NCBI GenBank assembly: GCA_041488095.1
Contig: JBGPOP010000012.1
Coordinates: forward strand, 51,717-115,716
Length of the DNA stretch: 64,000 bases
Direction of reading: 5' to 3'
From: DASYPQ01 sp041488095
GTDB lineage: Bacteria > Planctomycetota > UBA1135 > GCA-002686595
Shown: positions 46,713-54,884 of the stretch, piece after piece
Position numbering within the stretch: the first letter of the stretch is position 1
How the letters are laid out: every line of letters starts with the position of its first letter
The notes under the pieces: model-generated
Told to the model about the DNA's origin: nothing
What the model saw: the letters and a program-made list of their open reading frames with translations, nothing else
Database searches by the model: none
Translations under genes and position numbers: made by a program

Positions 46713-47894
46713 TTGAGAGACGTCGTCATCGCCAGCGCCTGCCGCACGCCGATCGGCAGGTTCCAGGGCTCGCTCACCGGGTTCTCGGCACCCGAGCTCG
46801 GCGCGCTCGCGATCCAGGAAGCGCTGCGGCGTGCGGGCGTCCCCGCGACCGCCATCGAAGAGGTGATCCTCGGCAACGTCCTGACCGCCGGTCTCGGCCA
46901 GAACCCGGCCCGGCAGGCGGCGATCCGCGCCGGAATCCCGAACAGCGTCCCGGCGTTCACCGTGAACAAGGTGTGCGGGTCGGGGCTCAAGGCGGTGATG
47001 CTCGCCGCGCAGGCGATCCGCGCGGGCGACGCGGAGGTCATCGTCGCGGGAGGCCAGGAGAGCATGACGAACGCGCCCTACCTCCTGCCCGAAGCGCGCG
47101 CGGGCGTGCGACTCGGCCACGGCAAGCTCGTCGACTCGATGATCTTCGACGGCCTGTGGGACATCTACAACGACTTCCACATGGGCGCGACGGCGGAGCT
47201 CGTGGCGAAGAAGTACGAGATCTCGCGCAAGGCCCAGGACGAGTTCGCCGTCGCATCGCACAAGAAGGCCGCCGAGGCCACCGCGGCCGGGCGCTTCGAC
47301 GCCGAGAAGTTCGCGGTCAAGATCCCGCAGAAGAAGGGCGAGCCGGTCGCGTTCACGACCGACGAAGGCATCCGCGCCGACACGACGGTCGAGGGGATCG
47401 GGAAGCTCAAGCCCGCGTTCCAGGAAGGCGGGACGGTCACCGCCGCGAATGCGTCGCAGATCAACGACGGCGCGGCGGCGCTCGTGGTGATGAGCGCGGA
47501 GAAGGCCCAGTCGCTCGGCGTCGAGCCGCTCGCGCGGATCACCGGCTACGCGGCCGGCGGCTGCGCGCCCGAATGGGTGATGATGGCGCCCGAGGTCTCG
47601 ATCAAGGCCTGCGCGGCGAAGCACAAGCGCAAGCCAGCCGACTTCGACCTGCACGAGATCAACGAGGCCTTCTCGGCCGCGGCGGTGGCGCTGATGCGCG
47701 TGCTCGACCTCGATCCGAAGAAGGTCAACGTCAACGGCGGAGCGGTCGCGCTCGGCCACCCGATCGGTGCGTCGGGCGCGCGCGTGCTCACGACGCTGCT
47801 CCACGCGATGGCGCAGCGCAACGCGAAGACGGGCATGGCCTCCCTGTGCCTCGGCGGCGGCAACGCGGTGTCGCTCGCGGTCGAGAGGCTGTAG
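46713..47894 (+). CDS. atoB: Acetyl-CoA acetyltransferase (thiolase)
   Basis: Cleaves acetoacetyl-CoA to two acetyl-CoA, or condenses them. The 393 residues show NKVCGSGLKAVMLAAQ with the active Cys, VIVAGGQESMTNAPY, NEAFSAAAVALMR, GGAVALGHPIGASGARVL with the catalytic His, and the C-terminal CLGGGNAV with the second Cys. The start is TTG with GGAG eight bases upstream; it aligns with the family N-terminus (RDVVIASACRTPIGRF). First gene of the acyl-CoA operon, 4 bases before the dehydrogenase. Confidence 0.94.
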   Translation: MRDVVIASACRTPIGRFQGSLTGFSAPELGALAIQEALRRAGVPATAIEEVILGNVLTAGLGQNPARQAAIRAGIPNSVPAFTVNKVCGSGLKAVMLAAQAIRAGDAEVIVAGGQESMTNAPYLLPEARAGVRLGHGKLVDSMIFDGLWDIYNDFHMGATAELVAKKYEISRKAQDEFAVASHKKAAEATAAGRFDAEKFAVKIPQKKGEPVAFTTDEGIRADTTVEGIGKLKPAFQEGGTVTAANASQINDGAAALVVMSAEKAQSLGVEPLARITGYAAGGCAPEWVMMAPEVSIKACAAKHKRKPADFDLHEINEAFSAAAVALMRVLDLDPKKVNVNGGAVALGHPIGASGARVLTTLLHAMAQRNAKTGMASLCLGGGNAVSLAVERL

Positions 47895-47898
47895 GCGG

Positions 47899-48768
47899 AT
47901 GGGGGGCAAGCCCTTCTTCGAGGCGGTCGCTGTCGTCGGCGCGGGGACGATGGGGAACGGCATCGCGCAGACCTTCGCCGCCTTCGGATCGCGGGTGCTG
48001 CTCGTCGACGTCGACGAAGGGGCGTTGAAGCGGGGGATCTCGGCGATCGAGGCTAGCCTCGCGCGCCTGGTGAAGAAGGGCGCGATGCCCGAGGGCGACT
48101 CCAAGGCGACCTTGGCGCGCATCTCGCCCTCGAAGGACCTCGCGAGCATCCGCGCGGAGCCGCTCGTCGTCGAGGCGATCGTCGAACGCGCGGACGCGAA
48201 GATCTCGGTCTTCCGCCAGCTCGACGCGCAGTGCCCGCCCGCGACGATCCTCGCCACGAACACGTCGTCGATCTCGATCACGAAGATCGCCGCCGCGACG
48301 AAGCGCCCCGACAAGGTGATCGGGATGCACTTCATGAACCCGGTGCCCTTGATGAAGCTGGTCGAGGTGATCCGCGGCCAGGAAACGTCGGACGAGACCT
48401 GCGCCAGGGTCAAGGCCTGCGCCGAAGCGCTCGACAAGGTTCCGGTGGAGGCCAACGACTACCCGGGCTTCGTGGCGAACCGCGTGCTGTTGCCGATGAT
48501 CAACGAGGCGGTGTACTGCCTCATGGAGGGCGTCAGCTCGCGCGAGGGGATCGACACGGTGATGAAGCTCGGCATGAACCATCCGATGGGCCCGCTCGCG
48601 CTCGCCGATCTGATCGGGCTCGACGTGTGCCTCGACATCCTCGAGGTGCTCCAGCGCGATCTCGGGGACCCGAAGTACCGGCCCTGCCCGCTGCTGCGTC
48701 GGATGGTCGCGGCCGGGCGCCTCGGCAAGAAGACCGGCAAGGGCTTCTACGAGTACGCGAAGAGCTGA
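47899..48768 (+). CDS. hbd: 3-hydroxybutyryl-CoA dehydrogenase
   Basis: NAD(P)-dependent oxidation of 3-hydroxyacyl-CoA to 3-ketoacyl-CoA. The 289 residues have the Rossmann motif VVGAGTMGNGIAQTFAAFG, ILATNTSSISITKIAA, the catalytic His in GMHFMNPVPLMKLVEVI, NDYPGFVANRVLLPMINEAV, and GKKTGKGFYEY at the end. It matches the short (about 280 aa) monofunctional class. Its product feeds the thiolase encoded just upstream. Confidence 0.94.
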   Translation: MGGKPFFEAVAVVGAGTMGNGIAQTFAAFGSRVLLVDVDEGALKRGISAIEASLARLVKKGAMPEGDSKATLARISPSKDLASIRAEPLVVEAIVERADAKISVFRQLDAQCPPATILATNTSSISITKIAAATKRPDKVIGMHFMNPVPLMKLVEVIRGQETSDETCARVKACAEALDKVPVEANDYPGFVANRVLLPMINEAVYCLMEGVSSREGIDTVMKLGMNHPMGPLALADLIGLDVCLDILEVLQRDLGDPKYRPCPLLRRMVAAGRLGKKTGKGFYEYAKS

Positions 48769-48776
48769 GCGGCAGC

Positions 48777-49919
48777 ATGCATTTCAATCTCACCGAAGAG
48801 CAGGCGATGATCCGCGACATGGCGCGGAGCCTGGCCGAGTCGGAGCTCCTCCCGCGCGCGACGAAGCACGATCGGCAGGAGCACGTCGATCCCGAGGTGT
48901 TCGAGAGGATGAAGGAGCTCGGGCTGTGGGGCCTGACCGTGCCGAGCGAGTACGGCGGGGCGGGCCTCGGCAACTTCGAGCTGTCGCTCGTGCTCGAGGA
49001 GGTGAACCGCGCCTGCGCCTCGACCGGCGTGACGCTGTCGGTGCACAACAGCCTGGTCTGCGGCCCGCTGAAGAGGTTCGGGACCGAGGCGCAGAAGAAG
49101 CAGTGGCTGCCGCGGCTCGCGTCGGCCGAGATCTACGGCGCGTACTGCCTGACCGAGCCCAACGCGGGCTCCGACGCGGCGGCGCTGGAGACGAGCGCGC
49201 GGCTCGAGGGTGATCGGTGGGTCCTGAACGGCACGAAGATCTGGGTGACGAACGGGGGGATCGCGGGGGTGTTCGTCGTGTACGCGCGCACGGATCCCAA
49301 GGCGTCGAAGGCGAAGGGGATCAGCGCGTTCATCGTTCCGCGCGACACGGCCGGAGTGTCGGTCGGCAAGCACGAGAAGAAGACCGGGATCCGCGCTTCG
49401 TCGACGACGGAGGTGCTGTTCGAGAACGCGCGCATTCCGAAAGGGAATCTGCTCGGTGAGCTCAACAAGGGCTTCGCCGTTGCGATGGACACGCTCGACG
49501 GCGGGCGGATCGGGATCGCCGCGCAGGCGGTCGGGATCGCGCGCGCGTGCCTCGAGGCTGCGATCAAGTACGCCAAGGAGCGCGAGCAGTTCGGCCAGCC
49601 GATCGGCAACTTCCAGGCGATCCAGTGGAAGCTCGCGGACATGTCGACGCGGATCGACGCGGCGCGGATGCTGACGCTGAAGGCGGCGTGGCTGCGCGAC
49701 CGCGGCGAGAAGTGCACGCAGGCGGCATCGCAAGCCAAGCTGTTCGCGTCGCAGACCGCGAACTTCGCCGCCGACGAGTGCCTGCAGATCCACGGTGGCG
49801 CGGGTTACACCGACCACTTCATCGTCGAGCGATTGTTCCGCGACGCGCGCATCACGGAGATCTACGAGGGCGCGACGGACATCCAGCGGATCGTGATCGC
49901 GAGGAGCGTGCTGGCGTGA
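48777..49919 (+). CDS. Acyl-CoA dehydrogenase, short-chain type
   Basis: FAD enzyme of 380 residues, size and motifs of the short/branched-chain class: WGLTVPSEYGGAGLGN, YCLTEPNAGSDAAAL, FIVPRDTAGVSVG, LGELNKGFAVAMDTLDGGRIGIAAQAVGIA, and the C-terminal QIHGGAGYTDHFIVERLFRDARITEIYEGATDIQ. The Glu in the EIYEGATDIQ segment is at the catalytic-base place for short-chain enzymes. In this operon butyryl-CoA or isobutyryl-CoA is the likely substrate (inference). Its stop abuts palindromic element A. Confidence 0.92.
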   Translation: MHFNLTEEQAMIRDMARSLAESELLPRATKHDRQEHVDPEVFERMKELGLWGLTVPSEYGGAGLGNFELSLVLEEVNRACASTGVTLSVHNSLVCGPLKRFGTEAQKKQWLPRLASAEIYGAYCLTEPNAGSDAAALETSARLEGDRWVLNGTKIWVTNGGIAGVFVVYARTDPKASKAKGISAFIVPRDTAGVSVGKHEKKTGIRASSTTEVLFENARIPKGNLLGELNKGFAVAMDTLDGGRIGIAAQAVGIARACLEAAIKYAKEREQFGQPIGNFQAIQWKLADMSTRIDAARMLTLKAAWLRDRGEKCTQAASQAKLFASQTANFAADECLQIHGGAGYTDHFIVERLFRDARITEIYEGATDIQRIVIARSVLA

Positions 49920-50001
49920 GGAATACGGTACCGCGACAATTATTCCTCGTCGCGGGATGCAGCCGCTCCCGCGAGGAAGAATTGTCGCGGTACCGTATTC
50001 C
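49920..50001 (+). repeat. Palindromic element A filling the stop-to-start gap
   Basis: Two perfect 22-base arms (49920-49941 and 49980-50001, beginning GGAATACGGTACCGCG) enclose a 38-base centre that pairs further (TTCCTCG.TCGCGGGA with TCCCGCGAGGAA). The left arm starts on the base after the acyl-CoA dehydrogenase stop and the right arm ends on the base before the GTG of meaB. No T-run follows, so it is not an ordinary terminator. It shares the ATACGGTxCCGCGACA core with element B at 54789-54886. Confidence 0.9.
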
Positions 50002-51021
50002 GTGACGAACCTCACCGACCGCCTGCTCGCCGGCGACAAGGGCGCGATCGCGCGCCTGGTCTCCTGGGCGGAGAACGACGACCCGCACTTCCCCGCCACG
50101 ATCTCCGCGCTCTACCCCAAGATCGGCAGAAGCTGGCGCGTCGGCGTCACCGGACCGCCCGGCGTGGGCAAGAGCACGCTCGTCAACGTCCTCGCCAAGC
50201 TCGAGCGCGAGGCCAAGAGGACCGTCGCGATCCTCGCCGTCGACCCCTCGAGCCCCTTCACCGGCGGCGCGCTGCTCGGCGATCGCATCCGCATGGAGGA
50301 GCGCACGCTCGATCCCGGCGTCTACATCCGCTCGATGGCGAGCCGCGGCAGCCACGGCGGCCTCGCGCGCGCTGCAGTCGACGCGTGCGACGTCATGGAC
50401 GCCTTCGGCTTCGACGACATCCTGATCGAGACCGTCGGCGTCGGACAGGCCGAGTACGACGTCGTCGCCGCGGCGGACACGGTGATCGTCGTGCTGTGCC
50501 CGGGCGCGGGTGACGGGATCCAGGCGATGAAGGCCGGCCTGATCGAGGTCGCGGACGTGCTCGTCGTCAACAAGAACGACCTCCCCGGCGCCGATCGGCT
50601 GCAGGTCGACCTCGAGGAGGCCGTGCACATCCGGACCTACGGGCGCTCCGAAACCAAGACCGAGCCGGGGTGGATCGCGCCGGTCGTCGCCTGCAGCGCG
50701 GCGAGCGGCGAGGGCGTCGCCGACCTCGCGCGCGCGATCGAGCAGCATCGCGAGCATCTGAAGCGGCACGGCCTCGACGCCGTCCGGCGCGAAAAGCGCC
50801 TCGCGCACGTGCGACGCGCGGTCGAGGAACGCCTCGAGGAACGCCTGTGGGGCCAGGGCGGATGGGCCGAGCGGGCGCGAACCCTCCTCGATTCAGGTCG
50901 CGCGCCGTACGATGTGGTCGAATCCGTCGTCGCGTCGATCCTCTCCGCCGAAGCCAGCCCCGAGGCAAAATCGGGCGAGAGGAAGGCCGCCGAGGCGAAA
51001 CGCGGAGCGAAATCGGCATGA
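50002..51021 (+). CDS. meaB: MeaB/ArgK-type GTPase chaperone of B12-dependent mutase
   Basis: G3E-family GTPase that loads and protects adenosylcobalamin in acyl-CoA mutases. The 339 residues have P-loop GPPGVGKSTLVN, VDPSSPFTGGALLGDRIRM, the switch region ETVGVGQAEYDVV, and the guanine-specificity NKND. A C-terminal helical dimerisation arm follows residue 250. The GTG at 50002 was chosen: the family begins with the LTDRLLAGDKGAIARL helix, while the ATG at 49957 lies in the hairpin loop. It overlaps the mutase start by ATGA. Confidence 0.9.
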   Translation: MTNLTDRLLAGDKGAIARLVSWAENDDPHFPATISALYPKIGRSWRVGVTGPPGVGKSTLVNVLAKLEREAKRTVAILAVDPSSPFTGGALLGDRIRMEERTLDPGVYIRSMASRGSHGGLARAAVDACDVMDAFGFDDILIETVGVGQAEYDVVAAADTVIVVLCPGAGDGIQAMKAGLIEVADVLVVNKNDLPGADRLQVDLEEAVHIRTYGRSETKTEPGWIAPVVACSAASGEGVADLARAIEQHREHLKRHGLDAVRREKRLAHVRRAVEERLEERLWGQGGWAERARTLLDSGRAPYDVVESVVASILSAEASPEAKSGERKAAEAKRGAKSA

Positions 51022-52685
51022 GCGCACAGAGGACCGTGGGAGTGAAGGCCGTCGACCCGCGCGCTCTGTGGGAGGAAGCCATCCGCGAGGCGAAGCTGCG
51101 CGACGCGGAGTTCACGACGATCTCGGGGGCGAAGCTCAAGCCGCTGTACGGCCCCGACGACGCGCGGGTCGACGCCGAGAAGGACCTGGGTTGGCCCGGG
51201 GAGTACCCGTTCACGCGCGGAGTCCACGCGACGATGTACCGCGAGCGGCTGTGGACGATGCGGCAGTTCGCGGGCTTCGGGAGCGCGAAGCAGACGAACG
51301 AGCGCTTCAAGTTCCTGCTCGACCACGGGCAGACGGGGCTGTCGACGGCTTTCGACTTCCCGACCTTGATGGGCTACGACTCCGACCACGAGCGGAGCTT
51401 CGGCGAGGTCGGGCAGGTCGGCGTCGCGATCGCGAGCCTGAAGGACATGGAGACCCTGATGCACGGGATCCCCATGGAGAAGGTGTCGACGTCGATGACG
51501 ATCAACGGGCCGGCGCCGATCCTGCTCGCGTTCTACGTCGCGTGCGGGGAGAACCAGGGCGTCGATCCGAGGAAGCTGCGCGGGACGGTGCAGAACGACA
51601 TCCTGAAGGAGTACCAGGCGCAGCACGCGTGGCTCGTGCCGGCGGAGCCGGCGCTGAGGATGATCACGGACGTGATGGGGCATTGCGCGAAGACGGTCCC
51701 GCAGTGGAACACGATCTCGATCAGCGGCTACCACATCCGCGAGGCGGGATCGACGGCGGCGCAGGAGCTCGCGTTCACGCTGGCGAACGGGATGGAATAC
51801 GTGCGGCGGGGGATCGCGGCGGGGCTCGACGTCGACGAGTTCGCACCGAGGTTGTCGTTCTTCTTCGACAGCCATCTCGACTTCTTCGAGGAGATCGCGA
51901 AGTTCAGGGCGGCGCGGAGGATCTGGGCGAAGAAGATGCGCGAGGTGTTCGGGGCGAAGGACCCGCGCTCGTGGATGCTGAGGTTCCACACGCAGACGGC
52001 GGGGGTGAGCCTGACGGCGCAGCAGCCGGAGAACAACATCGTGAGGACGGCGTTCCAGGCGATGGCGGCGGTGCTGGGGGGGACGCAGTCGCTGCACACG
52101 AACTCGATGGACGAGACGCTGGCGCTGCCGACGGAGAAGGCGGTGAAGATCGCGCTGAGGACGCAGCAGATCATCGCGGAGGAGAGCGAGGTCGCGCACG
52201 TGATCGACCCGCTGGCGGGGAGCTACTTCGTCGAGAACCAGACGAACCGGCTCGAGGCGGAGGCGGAGAAGTACTTCGCCGAGATCGACCGGCGCGGGGG
52301 AGTGGTGGCGGCGACTGAGGCGGGATGGATCCAGAGGGAGATTCACCGCTCGGCGGTCGCATACCAGATCGCGGTGGAGCGGGGGACGAAGAAGGTCGTC
52401 GGCGTGAATTGCTACGCGGAGCAAGGCGGCGCCCCGACGATCGAGGTCCTCAAGATCGACGCCGCGGTGGAGAAGGAACAGCGCGAGCGGCTGGCGGAGC
52501 TGCGCAAGAAGCGCGACGCGAAGGCCGCGAAGTGTGAGCTCGACGCGATCCGCGACGCGTGCCGGGGCAAGGACAACCTGCTCGAGCGCTTCGTCGCCGC
52601 CGCGCACGCGTGGTGCACGCTGGGCGAGATCTGCGGCGTGCTGCGCGAGGAGTTCGGGGAGTACAAGGAGCCGAAGACGCTGTGA
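51018..52685 (+). CDS. icmA: B12-dependent acyl-CoA mutase large subunit, isobutyryl-CoA mutase-like
   Basis: Adenosylcobalamin-dependent carbon-skeleton mutase, TIM-barrel subunit only; the B12 domain is encoded at 53958. 555 residues. Motifs: GWPGEYPFTRGVHATMYRER, GLSTAFDFPTLMGYDSD, NTISISGYHIREAG, FRAARRIWAK, TQSLHTNSMDE. Against Propionibacterium methylmalonyl-CoA mutase (known numbering, constant offset of 5), Tyr89 is Phe84 and Arg207, which binds the substrate carboxylate, is Gln202. Phe/Gln at these places is the pattern of isobutyryl-CoA mutase, whose subunits are split in the same way. A methylmalonyl-CoA mutase is the alternative name a search would give. The substrate assignment is inference. 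Confidence 0.8.
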   Translation: MSAQRTVGVKAVDPRALWEEAIREAKLRDAEFTTISGAKLKPLYGPDDARVDAEKDLGWPGEYPFTRGVHATMYRERLWTMRQFAGFGSAKQTNERFKFLLDHGQTGLSTAFDFPTLMGYDSDHERSFGEVGQVGVAIASLKDMETLMHGIPMEKVSTSMTINGPAPILLAFYVACGENQGVDPRKLRGTVQNDILKEYQAQHAWLVPAEPALRMITDVMGHCAKTVPQWNTISISGYHIREAGSTAAQELAFTLANGMEYVRRGIAAGLDVDEFAPRLSFFFDSHLDFFEEIAKFRAARRIWAKKMREVFGAKDPRSWMLRFHTQTAGVSLTAQQPENNIVRTAFQAMAAVLGGTQSLHTNSMDETLALPTEKAVKIALRTQQIIAEESEVAHVIDPLAGSYFVENQTNRLEAEAEKYFAEIDRRGGVVAATEAGWIQREIHRSAVAYQIAVERGTKKVVGVNCYAEQGGAPTIEVLKIDAAVEKEQRERLAELRKKRDAKAAKCELDAIRDACRGKDNLLERFVAAAHAWCTLGEICGVLREEFGEYKEPKTL

Positions 52686-53155
52686 GCACGACTCAAAGAT
52701 CTCTGCTCCATCTTCTGCGGACCTCTTGGTCGGACTGGTCTGGGTTCCTGAAGTTCGTGTTCCAGCTCGGTCTAGCCGCCGGTGCATGGTTCGGGGCCTC
52801 CTTCATGGCTGACTGGGCAACAGACCGGGTCTTCGAAGGGGCTGGCTCCGGGTTCGGGGTTGTGTTGAGCGCGAAGGCGATGACGGGCTTCGTCTTCGCG
52901 AGCCTTCTCTTGGCGGCAGATGTCCTGCTTGGTTGTGTCCGGACCTCATTCCCATCCATGTTGGCAGCATGGGTGGTCCTCTTCACTCTCGGATACACCC
53001 TGAGCGGGTGGCAGAGGCTTGATAAGCAGCTCCAAGGGCCGCTCTTCTGGGTGAACATCGCCGTCGTAGTTCTGGGCTTCTTGGTGGGTTGGACAATGAA
53101 GCCTTGGAAGTACTTCTGGCCGCTGGAGGAGCCCGAGGAATGGGACCATGCCTGA
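52682..53155 (+). CDS. Hypothetical membrane protein inserted in the mutase operon
   Basis: 157 residues with four predicted membrane segments (FVFQLGLAAGAWFGASFMADW, LSAKAMTGFVFASLLLAADVLL, SMLAAWVVLFTLGYTL, FWVNIAVVVLGFLVGWTM). GTG start overlapping the mutase stop (GTGA). Its last codons, CAT GCC TGA, overlap the start of the duplicated mutase-small-subunit fragment. It is visibly less GC-rich than its neighbours. No family recognised; its place between the two mutase subunits suggests late insertion, not mutase function. Confidence 0.6.
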   Translation: MSTTQRSLLHLLRTSWSDWSGFLKFVFQLGLAAGAWFGASFMADWATDRVFEGAGSGFGVVLSAKAMTGFVFASLLLAADVLLGCVRTSFPSMLAAWVVLFTLGYTLSGWQRLDKQLQGPLFWVNIAVVVLGFLVGWTMKPWKYFWPLEEPEEWDHA

Positions 53156-53237
53156 CCGCAAGATCCGCGTCATGATCGCCAAGCTCGCGCCCGAAAAATG
53201 GACGCTGAAGCGTGGCGAAGCACCGAGGATGCCATGA
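53148..53237 (+). pseudogene. Truncated copy of the mutase small-subunit 5' end
   Basis: A 29-codon frame starting MPDRKIRVMIAK, then diverging to unrelated residues and ending at TGA 53235-53237, which overlaps the next ATG. Bases 53146-53171 are identical to 53956-53981 at the true small-subunit start, and 53175-53184 match 53985-53994. It lacks the cobalamin-binding His, so it is a fragment. It may still be translated and couple the next membrane gene. Confidence 0.75.
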
Positions 53238-53965
53238 AATCCGACTCGATCCGCCGCGTCTGCCTCGGCGTGATGGCCGCCAGCGTCCTCGTGCTCCTGC
53301 TGTGCTTCGTCGGATCCTTCACGAGTCCCGCTGACTTCCTGAAGTCGCCCATCTTCAAGGCCGCGTCGAGGTGGATCCCGCACGCCGCCGTGTTGACTGG
53401 CGCCGTCGCAAGCTGGGTGCAGCGTCGGTACCCGCAATGGAAGAAGGACACGAGCAGACCGGGAGGCCGCCCGGTGATGAACGAGGAATCCAGGAGCCTC
53501 CCCGTGTGGCTGCTGGTTTTCACGATGGTCGTCCCTCCCGTCGCGATCGCGGCCGCTCTCGTCTCGATCAGCCTCCTCCTCGCCGCCTTCGGCCTGCTCG
53601 ATGAATCTCTTCGCCCCGCGCCCGTGATCGCTGCGTCCGGCGGCCTGACGGTCCTCTTCACGGCAGCCTACGCCGTCGTCGTGGCGCGAAGACTTCGAAC
53701 ACTGGAGAAGGCGCGCGGGTACGACGTCGCGCTCTCCTTCATCGCGTTGTTCGCGATCCTGTCGTCGGTGTCCATCCTTCTGGTCACCCGCGGTGATGTC
53801 GAGCTTCTTCTGCGCGGCCATCCCTGGCTGACCGCGCTCTGCGGCCTCTCGATCCTGATCACTTCGATCTACGCGATTGTCATGACCGTCAGGTTCAAGC
53901 CGCGTGACAAGTGGGGACGCGCGGAAGAGATCAGCTGGCTCCCTGCGAAGAAACGCCATGCCTGA
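53234..53965 (+). CDS. Hypothetical membrane protein between mutase gene copies
   Basis: 243 residues with about six membrane segments: VMAASVLVLLLCFVGSF, WIPHAAVLTGAVASWV, VWLLVFTMVVPPVAIAAALV, VIAASGGLTVLFTAAYAVVV, DVALSFIALFAILSSVSILLV, PWLTALCGLSILITSIYAIVM. GAGG precedes the ATG at 53234; an ATG at 53198 is less well placed. Like the 157-residue gene upstream, it ends in His-Ala with CAT GCC TGA overlapping the small-subunit ATG. No family recognised. It lies inside an 810-base unit bounded by the duplicated small-subunit start. Confidence 0.6.
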   Translation: MKSDSIRRVCLGVMAASVLVLLLCFVGSFTSPADFLKSPIFKAASRWIPHAAVLTGAVASWVQRRYPQWKKDTSRPGGRPVMNEESRSLPVWLLVFTMVVPPVAIAAALVSISLLLAAFGLLDESLRPAPVIAASGGLTVLFTAAYAVVVARRLRTLEKARGYDVALSFIALFAILSSVSILLVTRGDVELLLRGHPWLTALCGLSILITSIYAIVMTVRFKPRDKWGRAEEISWLPAKKRHA

Positions 53966-53994
53966 CCGCAAGATCCGCGTCCTCATCGCCAAGC
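53956..53994 (+). repeat. Direct-repeat partner at the mutase small-subunit start
   Basis: The first 26 bases equal 53146-53171 (CCATGCCTGACCGCAAGATC and onward), then a mismatched codon, then ten identical bases. The offset is exactly 810 bases. Together they mark a duplication or insertion boundary. Confidence 0.85.
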
Positions 53995-54383
53995 CCGGTC
54001 TCGACGGCCACGACCGCGGCGCGAAGACCGTCGCCTCCGTCCTGCGCGACCACGGCATGGAGGTGATCTACAGCGGCCTCCACCAGACCCCCGAGATGAT
54101 CGCCGAGACCGCGGTGCAGGAAGACGTCGACGTCGTCGGCCTCTCGATCCTCTCCGGCGCGCACATGGCGCTCTTCCCGCGCGTCAAGGACGAGCTCGCG
54201 AAGCGCGGCCTCACCGACGTCCTCCTCGTCGGCGGCGGTATCATCCCGGGCGGGGACATGGAACAGCTCGAGAAGGTCGGCTACGCCAAGCTCTTCGGGC
54301 CCGGCACGACCACCGGATCGATCGCCAAGTACATCCAGGAGGAGATGGCTCGCCGCTGGGCCGCTGAAGGGGCCCACCGATAG
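53958..54383 (+). CDS. icmB: B12-binding small subunit of acyl-CoA mutase
   Basis: 141 residues forming the cobalamin domain that the large subunit lacks. The lower-ligand motif DGHDRGAK has His18 at the expected DxHxxG place. GLSILSGAHMALFPRV and VGGGIIPGGD, the SxL and GG motifs that grip the nucleotide tail, follow. The length equals that of IcmB-type and archaeal small subunits. The start is the ATG overlapping the upstream membrane-gene stop. Works with 51018-52685; MeaB is their chaperone. Confidence 0.92.
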   Translation: MPDRKIRVLIAKPGLDGHDRGAKTVASVLRDHGMEVIYSGLHQTPEMIAETAVQEDVDVVGLSILSGAHMALFPRVKDELAKRGLTDVLLVGGGIIPGGDMEQLEKVGYAKLFGPGTTTGSIAKYIQEEMARRWAAEGAHR

Positions 54384-54459
54384 GACCGAAAACGCAAGGC
54401 GCCGGCCATCCCCCGGCGCGAGAGAACGCCGCACGACACACATCCGGAGGAGGCGAGAG

Positions 54460-54789
54460 ATGACCCAGGACAACGGGGAAGTTCAGCATGACATCCTCAA
54501 CATCGACGAGGCTGCCGCGCTGCTCGGCGTCAGCGTCAAGACCTTCAACAAGGTCCTTCACCACGAGGACATGCCCGCGCGCAAGATCGGCCGCGAGTGG
54601 AAGTTCTCGCGCAAGGCGCTGATCGAGTGGGTCGGCAGCGGGCGCAGCCGGCAGTTCTATCGCGACGGCAGCAGCGTCGAGGAAGAACAGGAGATCATCC
54701 CGGCGCGGCCCGAACCCGCTCCCGAGCGTGCTGCGGGCGAGAAGCCCCGGGGCCGGCGCACCGCCGGATGGGCGATCGAATTGGATTGA
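54460..54789 (+). CDS. Excisionase-type helix-turn-helix protein
   Basis: 109 residues. A MerR-like/helix_turn_helix_17 domain covers residues 12-58 (LNIDEAAALLGVSVKTFNKV, then MPARKIGREWKFSRKALIEWV), followed by an acidic then Pro/Arg-rich tail. Strong GGAGG upstream of the ATG. Such domains occur in phage excisionases but also in chromosomal regulators. With no integrase nearby, a local regulator of the acyl-CoA operon is more likely. A GCGCCGG hairpin (54399-54419) stands upstream of it. Its stop touches palindromic element B. Confidence 0.75.
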   Translation: MTQDNGEVQHDILNIDEAAALLGVSVKTFNKVLHHEDMPARKIGREWKFSRKALIEWVGSGRSRQFYRDGSSVEEEQEIIPARPEPAPERAAGEKPRGRRTAGWAIELD

Positions 54790-54884
54790 TACGGTGCCGC
54801 GACAGCTTGTCACAGGCTCGACCGCTGCCGGCAGCTTGACCCCTTGGCCATCTCCGAATCTGTGACAAACTGTCGCGGCACCGT

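Noticed and set aside
49957..50001. ATG at 49957 as the meaB start
   Set aside because: It lies in the loop of palindromic element A and would translate the hairpin arm. Family similarity begins at the GTG at 50002.
49920..50001. Element A as a plain transcription terminator
   Set aside because: There is no T-run after the stem, and the genes on both sides belong to one functional operon with otherwise tight coupling.
54460..54789. The excisionase-like gene as a prophage or integrative-element mark
   Set aside because: No integrase, attachment repeat or phage gene is present, and the surrounding genes are metabolic.
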